From: Natronoarchaeum rubrum
Lineage (GTDB): Archaea; Halobacteriota; Halobacteria; Halobacteriales; Natronoarchaeaceae
Direction of reading: 5' to 3'
Length of the DNA stretch: 64,000 nt
Assembly: GCF_024494695.1 (NCBI RefSeq)
Contig: NZ_JANHDP010000003.1
Span: 372,001 to 436,000 of the forward strand
Shown here piece by piece: positions 9,563 through 17,915 of the stretch (position 1 is the stretch's first letter; each line of letters opens with the position of its first letter). The notes beneath the pieces are model-generated. The model made no database searches, was not told where the DNA came from, and saw only the letters and a program-made list of their open reading frames with translations. Both the position numbers and the translations under genes were made by a program.

Positions 9563-10098
9563 TATTCTTCACCTCCCTCGTCGTCGTCGCCGCCCGCGGC
9601 GGCCTCTTCGGCCTGCTCTTCGCGGATCTCCTCGACGTTGACGCCGATGGTGCCCTCCGTACGACCGGTGGACTTGGTCCGCTGACCGCGCACCTTCTGG
9701 CCGCGCTTGTGGCGCGTGCCCTTGTAGGAGTCGATCATCTTCATCCGGTTGATGTCGTGACGACGCTTCATCTGCAGGTCGTTGCCGACCTTGTGCGTCG
9801 TCTCGCCGGAGAAGAAGTCGTTCTGGCGGTTGGTGAGCCATTCGGGAACCTCGTCCGCGTACTCCTCGACTTTCTCGACGACCGCATCGATCTCGTCGTC
9901 GTCGAGTCGGCCGAACGTCGCGGTTCGGTCGATGCCCGCCTTCTCAGCGATAATTCTGGCCGTTCGCCGGCCGATGCCGTTCATCTCGATGAGCGACCGC
10001 TCGACGGATTTCGTCCCATCGAGGTCGGTCTGCCCGATGCGGACGAAGTACCGAAGGTCCTCGTCGTCTTCGGGTTCGTCTGGTTGTTCTGCACTCAT
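9562..10098 (-). CDS. rps13: 30S ribosomal protein S13
   Basis: Protein uS13, 178 residues from the ATG at 10098. Blocks: LRYFVRIGQTDLDGTKSVER, MNGIGRRTARIIAEKAGID, then the basic tail RHKRGQKVRGQRTKSTGRT, followed by an acidic haloarchaeal extension. The chosen start removes upstream codons running into tRNA-Ser. It is the first protein gene of the operon. Confidence 0.96.
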   Translation of the reverse strand: MSAEQPDEPEDDEDLRYFVRIGQTDLDGTKSVERSLIEMNGIGRRTARIIAEKAGIDRTATFGRLDDDEIDAVVEKVEEYADEVPEWLTNRQNDFFSGETTHKVGNDLQMKRRHDINRMKMIDSYKGTRHKRGQKVRGQRTKSTGRTEGTIGVNVEEIREEQAEEAAAGGDDDEGGEE

Positions 10099-10193
10099 GT
10101 GTGGGTTGGATCTGCACTCGCGCCTTGCGGCACGTGCGTTGGGGTCCGCCGGTGACGATTCGTGCTCGTACACGTTTCGGCCGACGGTCTTCA

Positions 10194-10276
10194 CGTCGTG
10201 GCGGGGATTCGAACCCCGGAGGCTTTACGCCACATGGTTAGCAACCATGCGCCTTGGGCCGCTTGGCTACCACGAC
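10194..10276 (-). tRNA. tRNA-Ser (anticodon GCT)
   Basis: An 83-nt class II tRNA on the minus strand with acceptor stem GTCGTGG/CCACGAC and discriminator G. It has an anticodon loop TTGCTAA (GCT), a long variable arm and T-arm GGGTTCGAATCCC. It precedes rps13 by about 95 bp; this tRNA-ribosomal protein linkage is conserved in haloarchaea. Confidence 0.96.
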
Positions 10277-10354
10277 TCGCTTGTACTGTCGCCCTTCCGG
10301 ACTCGGGACCCGAACGCCCCTACATCTGATTGCAGCCGTACCTTCCCCGGTGGC

Positions 10355-10364
10355 CTACTTAAAC
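10355..10364 (-). promoter_or_regulatory. TATA box for the tRNA-Ser/ribosomal operon
   Basis: Minus-strand GTTTAAGTAG, about 80 bp before the 5' end of tRNA-Ser. It implies a precursor leader of roughly 50 nt removed by RNase P. It is the only strong box upstream of the operon. Confidence 0.5.
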
Positions 10365-10860
10365 GCAACGAATCGCACCGCCCTCTTTCGCGTGATTTCC
10401 GGCGCTAGCATGTTTGGGATTGGTTGGCTTGGATTGGTCTACAGATGTGAACTGCGCGAACGTCTTCGGCCCGCTCTCTGGGACCGTGACCGCAACAGCT
10501 ACTGACGAAAACACTACGAAAGCCCTCGGCTCGGTCGCGGCCGTTCCGGCGGATACCCTCGCTACGCTCGGGTAGGGCCGCCGGAACGACTCCCCGACGG
10601 CGCGACCGAGCCTCGCCCTTTCATTCCGCCAGGACCGCATTGCGCGGGTCGCCCGGGGGCGACCACGCGCGGCCCGGCCCTCCCCCGTCGGCGCGCCATC
10701 AAGGCGCGCCGGGCCGCGCGGTTGCGGTGGCGCGTGCTGTCGAGCCTCCATGGCGAGACAGCAGCGCGCGAGGGATGAGCGAGCGAAGCGAGCGAATCGG
10801 CTGGGGAGGACGAGGTTGCGGTCGGGGGGACTGAGCGAACCCGAAGGGTTCGCGAGGGTC

Positions 10861-10884
10861 GAAAGACGCCTCTCGGCGTCTTTC
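10861..10884. repeat. Perfect 10-bp hairpin with TCTC loop
   Basis: GAAAGACGCC-TCTC-GGCGTCTTTC, an exact inverted repeat in the hairpin-rich island. It closely follows another perfect hairpin at 10835-10853. It could be a stem of a structured transcript. Confidence 0.8.
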
Positions 10885-11140
10885 GGGAATGAAAGGGGCC
10901 GCCGCGCTCGACCCGGTGAGACGAAGTAAGGACCACAGCGGAGCGAGGACCGCAGCGAGTCGCAACCGGTCGAACGCGGCGGGGGCTTTCAGAGAGTCGT
11001 CGTCCGATACGGTTCGAGAAAGCACACAGAGAACGTTCGCAGTCGCGTTCCCCGCAACTACTCGTCCACCACATCCTCCAACCGTGATGACTGTTGCTAG
11101 ATCCCGAAGCGCTTACCAGCGCGCGAGCGTACCCCGAGAC

Positions 11141-12880
11141 ATGGACGAGAGCGCCGAGCGGACCCGCGTCGAGTGGCACGAGTGGGGTCCGGAGCCGTTC
11201 GAGATCGCAGACCGAGCCGGAAAGCCAGTGTTGCTGTCGCTGTCGGCGACGTGGTGCTCGTGGTGTCACGAGATGGACGAGGAGACCTACAGCGAGCCCC
11301 GGATCGCCGCCAACGTCAACGACGGGTTCGTCCCCGTACGCGTCGACGTCGACCGGCACCCGCGCGTCCGCGAGCGGTACAACATGGGCGGTTTTCCCTC
11401 GACCGTCTTCCTGACGCCGAGCGGCGAGCAGCTCACGGGCGCGGGCTATCTCGCTCCCGACGGGATGCGCCAGGTGATCACCAGCGTCCGGAAGATGTGG
11501 GACGGCAAGGGCGCCGAGGCCGGCCGAATCCCGCGAAGCCTGCAGGGCGAGGCCACGCCGGCAGGCGAGTTGACGCCGCGGATCGAGGAGCAGCTTCTGG
11601 GCGCGCTCCACGAGACCTACGACGAGCAGGCCGGCGGCTGGGGGACCGACGCCAAGTTCCCGATGCCACGGACGATCGAGTTCGCGCTCAAGCGCGAGCG
11701 CGAGCAGGCCGTCCGGACGCTCGACGCCGTGGGCGCGAACCTGCTCGACGACTACGCGGGCGGCTTTTACAGGTACGCTGCCGGCGGTGACTGGAGCGAG
11801 CCCCACTACGAGAAGATGCTCGATACGAACGCCGCGATCGTGCGCGCGTTCGCCAACGCCTACCTCTACACCGGACGCGAGGAGTACCGCCAACCCGCCG
11901 CGGACACGATCGACTACCTCACCACGACGCTGTGGACCGGCGACGCGTTCGCCGGGAGTCAGTCCGCCGGCCCCGGTGCGGAGTTCTACGCCCGCGAGCC
12001 GACCGACCGCGAGGCCGCCGACGAGCCGCCGGTCGATCCGACACACTTCGCCGACCGGAACGCGCTGGCGGCCGACGCCCTCCTGACCTACCACGCCTAC
12101 ACCGACGACGATACCGCACGCCGGTACGCCGAGCGCGCGCTCGACTACCTCGCGGAGACTCTGATCGAGGACGGCGAGGTCGTCCACTTCCGCGACCCCG
12201 AGAACGCCGACGAGGTCGGCGAGTCGCTCCTGCTGGCCGATCACGCCCGGACGGTCGCCGCGCTGACGACCGCCCGCGAGGTGCTGGGTCCCGACGCGCT
12301 GGACGAGCGCCCGATCGACCTCGCCCGGAGCGTCGCGGACGCCGCGATCGACGAACTCCACGACGAGGGCTCGTTCCGCGACGGCCCCGCGAGCGGCGAA
12401 GGACTGCTCGACCGGCCGCTCCGGCCGCTCGACGGCAACGTCGAGATGGCCGACGCGCTGCTGGACCTCGCAGTCCTCACGGACGAGGACCGCTACCGCG
12501 ACGTCGCCCGCGAGACGGTCGAAGCGTTCGCTGGCGCGTGGGATCGCTTCGGGCCGCAGGTCGCCGGCTACGGCTCGGCCGCCTCGCGCCTGCTCAACGG
12601 AACGCTCGTGATCCGGATCGCCGACGACGCCGGGACCGACCTCCACCGCGCGGCGCTTCGGATGGGTGACCACGAGAAAGTCGTCGTCCCCGACGCCGAG
12701 GGGATCGACGCCGGAACCGCCGCGGCGTCGATCGTGACCGACGCCGACGAACCGAGTTCGTCGAGCCCTCGCTCGCAGGCTCCCGAGAACGCCGCAGTGT
12801 CGTCCGACCCCGCCGAGACGCCCGACCAACTGGAAGCGCGCGTTAGCGCCCTGATCGACGAACGGTCCGGACAGGACTGA
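11141..12880 (+). CDS. DUF255 thioredoxin-fold protein (SSP411/YyaL-like)
   Basis: 579-residue cytoplasmic protein. Residues 1-150 form the DsbH-type thioredoxin domain with SATWCSWCHEMDEETY (Cys39, Cys42) and MGGFPSTVFLTPSG. The remainder is an alpha/alpha-barrel region like N-acylglucosamine epimerases (GGFYRYAAGGDWSEPHYEKM). The biochemical role of this family is not established; it is often called spermatogenesis-associated protein 20-like. The ATG at 11141 precedes the first conserved residues. Near the C-terminus (about residues 538-547) it carries the in-frame SSSSPRSQA element. It is followed by a divergently unrelated TrmB regulator with its own promoter. Confidence 0.87.
   Translation: MDESAERTRVEWHEWGPEPFEIADRAGKPVLLSLSATWCSWCHEMDEETYSEPRIAANVNDGFVPVRVDVDRHPRVRERYNMGGFPSTVFLTPSGEQLTGAGYLAPDGMRQVITSVRKMWDGKGAEAGRIPRSLQGEATPAGELTPRIEEQLLGALHETYDEQAGGWGTDAKFPMPRTIEFALKREREQAVRTLDAVGANLLDDYAGGFYRYAAGGDWSEPHYEKMLDTNAAIVRAFANAYLYTGREEYRQPAADTIDYLTTTLWTGDAFAGSQSAGPGAEFYAREPTDREAADEPPVDPTHFADRNALAADALLTYHAYTDDDTARRYAERALDYLAETLIEDGEVVHFRDPENADEVGESLLLADHARTVAALTTAREVLGPDALDERPIDLARSVADAAIDELHDEGSFRDGPASGEGLLDRPLRPLDGNVEMADALLDLAVLTDEDRYRDVARETVEAFAGAWDRFGPQVAGYGSAASRLLNGTLVIRIADDAGTDLHRAALRMGDHEKVVVPDAEGIDAGTAAASIVTDADEPSSSSPRSQAPENAAVSSDPAETPDQLEARVSALIDERSGQD
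12754..12782 (+). repeat. In-frame dispersed coding repeat, copy B (inside the DUF255 gene)
   Basis: The 22-bp core at 12761-12782 matches the phaC copy at 21 of 22 bases and is translated in the same frame (S-S-S-P-R-S-Q-A). It lies in the probably disordered C-terminal tail. Confidence 0.7.
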
Positions 12881-12956
12881 GCGGCCCCACCAACGCGGTG
12901 TGACGCCGGCGACAGGCCCTCGAACTGGGGGACGCACCCTGGAAACCTCCGGTGCG

Positions 12957-12963
12957 TTTATAA
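12957..12963 (+). promoter_or_regulatory. TATA box giving a leaderless TrmB-family transcript
   Basis: TTTATAA centred 27 bp before the ATG at 12987. That spacing places the transcript start on or next to the start codon. Confidence 0.65.
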
Positions 12964-12986
12964 CCCTTCGAGAGTGACAGCACGGT

Positions 12987-13790
12987 ATGGCAAGTCTGCG
13001 GGACCTCGGGCTGTCCGAGTACGAAGCGCGCGCCTACCGCGCGCTACTGAACACCGGTCCCACAACCGCCAAAGAGTTGTCCCGGGCCAGCGACGTGCCC
13101 ATGGGACGCATCTACGACGTTCTCAACAGTATCGAGCAGTACAACCTCGTTCGCAGCCAGACCGCGAGCCGACCCAAAAAGTACGTCGCGGTCGAACCCG
13201 CCACCGCCCTCGACCGCCTGCTGGACGACAAGAAGCGCGAGCTCGAGGAGAAAGCCGACCAGTACGAGGAGATCGTCGACGACCTCTCGGACGAACTCGA
13301 CGCCGCCGATCCCGTCGAGGAGCAGTTCTGGACCGCGGCGGTCGGCGCGGTCGAGACCGCGGACCTGCTCGTCGAGCGGCTCTCGGCGGCCGACGAGCGG
13401 ATCGTGTTCGTCGCGTCGGACCAGACCTCGCTGTTCGAACTCGACGAAATCGGCGACCTCGTCGCCGAGCAGTTCGAGCAGGCGATCGACCGCGGCGTCG
13501 ACGTCAAGGTCCTGATGACGCCCAGCCTCGTGGACTCGCTCCCCGAAAGCGTCGGCCGGCGCCACCGCCAGACGCTCTCGCCGTCGGAGAACTACGAGGT
13601 GCGCGTCAGCCCGGACGTGACGGGGACGTTCAACGTCCTCGACGGCGTCGAGGTCTGCGTCCAGGTACCCCACCCGCTCGCGGTCGACGAGGCGTTCGCG
13701 ATGATCGACCTGAAAGACCCCGAGTTCGCGGCGGACGTCCACGACGAGTTCGTCCCGCGGTGGCAGGCAGCCGAGACGCTGTCGTTTTAG
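12987..13790 (+). CDS. TrmB-family transcriptional regulator
   Basis: 267 residues. Residues 1-75 are a winged helix (LGLSEYEARAYRALLNTGPT, TAKELSRASDVPMGRIYDVL), typical of TrmB proteins. A short coiled-coil (about 75-105) follows, then a C-terminal PLD-like ligand or dimerisation domain (ERIVFVASDQTSLFELDEIG). TrmB proteins control sugar and central metabolism genes. No sugar transporter lies nearby, so the effector cannot be inferred. A second TrmB-type gene at 49855-50684 is frameshifted. Confidence 0.88.
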   Translation: MASLRDLGLSEYEARAYRALLNTGPTTAKELSRASDVPMGRIYDVLNSIEQYNLVRSQTASRPKKYVAVEPATALDRLLDDKKRELEEKADQYEEIVDDLSDELDAADPVEEQFWTAAVGAVETADLLVERLSAADERIVFVASDQTSLFELDEIGDLVAEQFEQAIDRGVDVKVLMTPSLVDSLPESVGRRHRQTLSPSENYEVRVSPDVTGTFNVLDGVEVCVQVPHPLAVDEAFAMIDLKDPEFAADVHDEFVPRWQAAETLSF

Positions 13791-13809
13791 GACGCCGCGG
13801 TTGCTGGAA

Positions 13810-14203
13810 CTACACGGCCTCTTTGCGAACAGGGTCTTCAAGCGCCCGAATGCACTCGTCGACAGCCGCGAGCGTGGCGTCCCCGCCGTCCCGCTCGACG
13901 GAAACCAGCACGCCCGCCTTTCGCCGGTTCGGGGCCGGACAGCCGACCAGCCAGGCGTCTTCGTACGTCCTGACGAGGGCGTCGAGGGCGCCCATCTTCA
14001 GGCTCGAAGGGCGATCCCTGACGCCCAACTGAAGGACCGATCGATCGGTTGACGACCCGCCTGATCTCCGACTCGGAATACCGCTCCGCCAGATCGTCGC
14101 GGAGCGAACAGTCGTACTCGCGGCCGTCGTACGCGATGATCGCGCGGAGGTCGGATCCGACGGGCTATCGGATCTGATCTTCGATGTCGTCGACGGAGAG
14201 CAT
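13810..14203 (-). pseudogene. Degraded small haloarchaeal gene (in-frame stop plus frameshift)
   Basis: Reading from the ATG at 14203, translation gives MLSVDDIEDQIR then a TAG, yet coding-like sequence continues in the same frame (DLRAIIAYDGREYDCSLRDD...ESEIRRVVN). It then continues in another frame with GALDALVRTYEDAWLVGCPA and a terminal VDECIRALEDPVRKEAV. The two conserved-looking halves need one stop repaired and one shift. The layout loosely resembles the intact DUF7522 protein at 51547-51930 (YDxxxLRxDL, then a C-terminal R-A/T-F/Y-E segment), but I cannot confirm kinship. Confidence 0.55.
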
Positions 14204-14335
14204 ACTCGTACGACGGTCTCCCGAACTGTCAAATCCTGTTTCGGTTATTCCTGGCACCGATATGAAAATTACAACCGTCGAGATCGGGGGCGGGAAGCTC
14301 TCCGTCGAAATCGGCTGGTGGACGAACGCCGGCGT

Positions 14336-15262
14336 TCAGTTCTGTACTTCGTCTCGAAGCTGTTCCATCTCGACGCGTCGCTCGGCGTGTGCGTTGTGCT
14401 GGTGGATGGACTCGTCGTTGGACTGTTTCATCGTGACGACGGCATCGTCCGGTAGCTGATCGAACTGGTCGACGACGCCGTCGGCCATCGCGCGGACGCA
14501 GTCCTCGACGAACTTGGCGTCGGCGTGGGACTGGTAGGTCATGTGATCCTCGTCGGGGCGCTTGGCGAGGTTGTAGATGCGCGCGCTCATCGAGTCCCGG
14601 GCGACGTCGATGAGGGTCGTCAGGTCGACGTTGGGGGCGCCGTCGCTCTCGACGGCCAGCGTGGCGTGGCCCCGCTGGGAGTGGCCGGGCTGGGGCACTT
14701 CGTCGAGGAACTCCTCGATGGTGTCGTCCTCGATACCGAGCTGTTCGAGCTTCTGGCGTGCCCGGGCCTCGGACATGCCCTGCGAACAGGGACAGACGGT
14801 CATGCCGGTCACGGTGGCACCGATCTCCTCGCGGGTGCCCTCCTCTGTGGCGGTGGCTTTGGCCTGGATGTCGACGGTGCTCTGGGTCTCCCGGTCGGAG
14901 GCGGGGGTCTGTTCGCGCTGGACGAGTTCGGCCTCCATCGAGACGATCGCCTCGCTGGTGTAATCGTGCTTGTCGAGCAGCCGTTCGGCGGCGTCGCCAC
15001 AGACGTCCTCGACGCGGTGGACCTCCTCGCGGGTGGCGGCTTCGAGCGTCTCGTCGATGACTTCCATGTTGCGGCTCATGTCGGCGCCCTTGCGCCAGGA
15101 GGGCAGGTCGACGAACACCTCGAACTCGGCCATCAACACGATCGGACGCTGCTCGGGTCGCGCGATCTTCACCAGCTTCTCGACGCCCGTGACGCCCACG
15201 CGGTTCAGCCCCACCGCCACGTCGGGGCTTGTCGCCTGTACGTCCGGCAGTTGCTCACTCAT
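14336..15262 (-). CDS. mptA: GTP cyclohydrolase MptA (type IB)
   Basis: Fe(II)-dependent enzyme converting GTP to 7,8-dihydroneopterin 2',3'-cyclic phosphate, the first step of archaeal tetrahydropterin/folate synthesis. 308 residues. It has [12 protein letters not shown], the metal/active-site region [19 protein letters not shown] and [12 protein letters not shown], and a conserved HNAHAERR near the C-terminus, the MptA/FolE2 pattern. A 102-bp gap separates it from the downstream NAD kinase gene, which ends convergent to nothing and runs the same way. Confidence 0.93.
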   Translation of the reverse strand: MSEQLPDVQATSPDVAVGLNRVGVTGVEKLVKIARPEQRPIVLMAEFEVFVDLPSWRKGADMSRNMEVIDETLEAATREEVHRVEDVCGDAAERLLDKHDYTSEAIVSMEAELVQREQTPASDRETQSTVDIQAKATATEEGTREEIGATVTGMTVCPCSQGMSEARARQKLEQLGIEDDTIEEFLDEVPQPGHSQRGHATLAVESDGAPNVDLTTLIDVARDSMSARIYNLAKRPDEDHMTYQSHADAKFVEDCVRAMADGVVDQFDQLPDDAVVTMKQSNDESIHQHNAHAERRVEMEQLRDEVQN

Positions 15263-15364
15263 TGAGTCGACGTTACTACGGTACGCGATTAGGCCTTTCG
15301 ATAGCGCGAATATCGTCGCTCACGACCCGACCAGCGGCGGCAACGCGAACCTGCGGCTGCCGGC

Positions 15365-16189
15365 TCACTGCAGCTTTCCGAGCGCCTCGAAGAAGTCCGC
15401 TCGCGGCCCGGCGATCCGTATCGGTTCCTCGGCAGCCGTGACGGTGACCGTGGTGCCGGCGTCGATCTCGCGCCGCGTCCGACCGTCGCTGATGACGTAT
15501 CCGCTCGGTGCGTCGGTCAGTTCGATGGCGACGTCCACGTCGACGTCGACCGCGAGCGACGGCATCGACTCGGCGCCGCACATCTCGGTGACGGCGATCG
15601 CCGGCACCTCCGGATGGACCAGCGGTCCGCCCTCGCTGAGATTGTAGGCGGTCGAGCCCGTCGGCGTCGCGACGAGTACGCCGTCGGCGTGGCCGGTCGA
15701 GTACGTCGCGCCGTCGACGCGCACCGTGAGTTCGGCGCCGTTGCCGTGGCCGCGCTGGGGTCCCTGAACGACGACCTCGTTGATCGCCGGCTCCAGCGTC
15801 CAGTCGCCGTTACTCGCGCGAAGTCGGGGGAGTTCCCGCGCCCGCACGTCGCCGGTCTCGCGGACGTGCGCCACCTCGGCGGTGACGGCGTCGACGGCGT
15901 CGACCGGTGCGACCGCGTTGAGGAAGCCGACCTCCCCGAGATTGACGCCCATGATCGGCGTCGTTCCGGCGCCGCGTGCGGCGTATAGAAACGTCCCGTC
16001 GCCGCCGATCGACACCACGAGATCGCAGTCGGCCATCGCCGAGACGTCCGTTCCGGGGCGGTCGAGCGCGGCGGCGGTGGCCTCGTCGAGCCGCACCGCG
16101 ACGCCGTCGTCTCGAAGCGTGACGGCGATCTTTCGGGCGAGCGAGGCGGCTTGCTCGTTGCCCTTCTGGCCGACGATCCCGACGTTCAT
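15365..16189 (-). CDS. nadK: NAD+ kinase
   Basis: Phosphorylates NAD+ to NADP+ in the cytoplasm. 274 residues with the family signature [13 protein letters not shown] (GGDGT at 62-66), [10 protein letters not shown], the second motif [20 protein letters not shown] and a beta-rich C-terminal domain. The ATG at 16189 ([10 protein letters not shown]) starts exactly at the first beta strand; a longer in-frame extension has no conserved content. Confidence 0.93.
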   Translation of the reverse strand: MNVGIVGQKGNEQAASLARKIAVTLRDDGVAVRLDEATAAALDRPGTDVSAMADCDLVVSIGGDGTFLYAARGAGTTPIMGVNLGEVGFLNAVAPVDAVDAVTAEVAHVRETGDVRARELPRLRASNGDWTLEPAINEVVVQGPQRGHGNGAELTVRVDGATYSTGHADGVLVATPTGSTAYNLSEGGPLVHPEVPAIAVTEMCGAESMPSLAVDVDVDVAIELTDAPSGYVISDGRTRREIDAGTTVTVTAAEEPIRIAGPRADFFEALGKLQ

Positions 16190-16519
16190 GTCTTCGACGT
16201 TGCGCCGGGGGCTGAAAAACTCCCCGTTGGCGTCGCGACGGCGTCGATCGGCGCCCGCGCGGGCCGCGAAGGGTCCGGGGAAGTCGACGACCGCTCGTAC
16301 GGCCCCGGCAGCAACCTTAATTTGGCTGGGGCGAATGGTTTCGGAGTAGCACACGGCCCGAACGGAGTAGTACGCCGGACGGGTCCCACATCTACTAGAT
16401 CATGACCAGCCTTTCCCATCGCTCGACGCTCGGCATCCTCCGTAGCTGCCGCCCGGAGTCGAGGGTGTGGGGAACTCCTCAGACGGGCACGTGTTATAGT
16501 TGCCTGAGAGGTGGCCGCG

Positions 16520-17887
16520 GTGAGTGACGACCGGGCGGACGATCCGACCCAAAGCGAGCCGAAGGACGGCGAGTCGGAGGCAAGCGGCGACGACGCGCCA
16601 GCCGACGACTGGTTCGAACGGGCGCTTCGCGACGCCGAGGACGCCGGCGAGGATCTCTTCTCGGGCGAGTGGGCTCCGGACGGCCACGACGAGGCGGTGG
16701 TCGATCCGGACGCGACGGAGCGAACGGAGACTGCCGAGCGGGGCGCCGACGATCTGGCGTCGGCGTTCGCCGACATGACCGACGAGGTTGGAGACGATCC
16801 CGACGCCGGATTCGACGACGTACCGAAGACGGGCGACCCCACGAGCGACGACGAATCGTCCGACGAACAGGACGACGACGAATCGTCCGATGAACAGGAC
16901 AACGACGGCGAGCTATTCGACACCGACTTCGCCTCGGCGCTCGGCGACGCACCGGACATTCCGGGCGACAGCCAGCCCGCTAGCAGCTCGCCCGGCGGCA
17001 GCACGCCGGGAGGCAGTACGGGGAGCGGTGGATTCGGGGACGGCTCGCCCGCCCCTGGCGAGTTCGGCGAGGGCGGCGGCGAGTTCGACATGGCGACCGA
17101 CGACTTCGGCGCGCTGGGAGACCTCGGCGACGTCGGGGCGCCCGGGAGCGGCGCGGATTTCGAGCAGCAGGACGAGGGCTACGAGTCCGATATTCCTCGG
17201 ATCGAACTCGGCGTCGAGGGGCTGGACGCGATGATTCAGGGCGGCGTCCCGGCGCGCTCGCTGATGGTAGCGATCGGTAGCGCCGGTACGGGGAAGACGA
17301 CGCTCGGGCTCCAGTTTCTCGACCGAGGGCTCCAGCAGGGCGAGCGCGCGGTGTACATCACGTTAGAGGAATCCCGGAGTCGGGTGATCCGCAGCGCGAC
17401 CGAGAAGGGGTTCGCGTTCGACGAGTACGCCGAGGAGGGCCAGCTCGCGGTCGTCGACATCGACCCCGTCGAGATGGCCAACAGCCTCCAGAGCATTCGC
17501 AGCGAGCTGCCGCGGCTGATCAGCGACTTCGGCGCCTCGCGGCTGGTGCTGGACTCGGTGTCGCTGCTGGAGATGATGTACGACGATCGGGCGGTGCGGC
17601 GCAACGAGATCTACGACTTCACGCGGAGCCTCAAGGACGCCGGCGTCACGACGCTGCTGACCAGCGAGGCCAGCGAGGACTCGGCGTTCGCGTCCCGACA
17701 CGGCATCGTCGAGTACCTGACCGACGCCGTGTTCGTCCTCCAGTACGTCCGCCCCTCCGATTTCCGGGAGACGCGGCTGGCGATCGAGATCCAGAAGATC
17801 CGCGACGCCAACCACTCCCGCGAGACCAAGCCTTACGAGATCACCAACGACGGAATCAACGTCTACCGGCAGGCCAACATCTTCTGA
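16520..17887 (+). CDS. KaiC/RAD55-like ATPase with long acidic N-terminus
   Basis: 455 residues. The first 210 or so are acidic, glycine/serine-rich and probably disordered, with a tandem DDESSDEQDD-type repeat. The C-terminal 240 residues are a single RecA/KaiC domain: LDAMIQGGVPARSLMVAIGS, Walker A GSAGTGKTT, VYITLEESRSRV, Walker B-like RLVLDSVSLLEMM. Such proteins in haloarchaea act in signalling; no partner is evident. GTG 16520 is preferred over GTG 16511 because the TTATA box at 16494-16498 puts transcription start near 16520, giving a leaderless mRNA. Confidence 0.83.
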   Translation: MSDDRADDPTQSEPKDGESEASGDDAPADDWFERALRDAEDAGEDLFSGEWAPDGHDEAVVDPDATERTETAERGADDLASAFADMTDEVGDDPDAGFDDVPKTGDPTSDDESSDEQDDDESSDEQDNDGELFDTDFASALGDAPDIPGDSQPASSSPGGSTPGGSTGSGGFGDGSPAPGEFGEGGGEFDMATDDFGALGDLGDVGAPGSGADFEQQDEGYESDIPRIELGVEGLDAMIQGGVPARSLMVAIGSAGTGKTTLGLQFLDRGLQQGERAVYITLEESRSRVIRSATEKGFAFDEYAEEGQLAVVDIDPVEMANSLQSIRSELPRLISDFGASRLVLDSVSLLEMMYDDRAVRRNEIYDFTRSLKDAGVTTLLTSEASEDSAFASRHGIVEYLTDAVFVLQYVRPSDFRETRLAIEIQKIRDANHSRETKPYEITNDGINVYRQANIF

Positions 17888-17915
17888 GCGCACTGACGGC
17901 GAGGTCGCCGCGCCG

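Larger units (their letters stand above)
10277..11140. other. 864-bp gene-free region with hairpin-dense GC-rich island
   Basis: No convincing protein gene lies here on either strand. 10355-10364 (GTTTAAGTAG on the minus strand) is the likely TATA box of the tRNA-Ser/rps13 operon. From about 10518 to 11000 the sequence is a chain of inverted repeats: 10530-10538 with 10602-10610 and 10542-10552 with 10579-10589 (nested), CGGCGCGCC/GGCGCGCCG near 10694-10716, 10835-10853 (8-bp stem, GAA loop) and 10861-10884 (10-bp stem, 4-nt loop). GCCCTTTCATTCC near 10615 is inverted as GGAATGAAAGGGGC near 10886. It could be a structured RNA, a mobile-element remnant or a family of palindromic intergenic repeats. 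Confidence 0.6.

Noticed and set aside
10254..10505. 83-codon plus-strand frame beside tRNA-Ser
   Set aside because: It runs through the tRNA and its promoter and has no protein-like composition.
10518..11000. RNase P RNA or SRP RNA
   Set aside because: I could not find the conserved RNase P core motifs or the SRP helix 8 signature; hairpins alone are not enough.
10562..12937. 791-codon open frame on the minus strand
   Set aside because: It lies antisense to the clear DUF255 gene and is Arg/Val-rich with no recognisable domain; long antisense frames are expected in GC-rich haloarchaeal DNA.
12987..13790. Classical TrmB operator upstream of the 12987 gene
   Set aside because: I looked for a TACT-type spaced palindrome near the TATA box and did not see one.
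14184..14459. 91-codon plus-strand frame at the mptA end
   Set aside because: The second half is antisense to mptA and the first half overlaps the pseudogene; no domain is visible.
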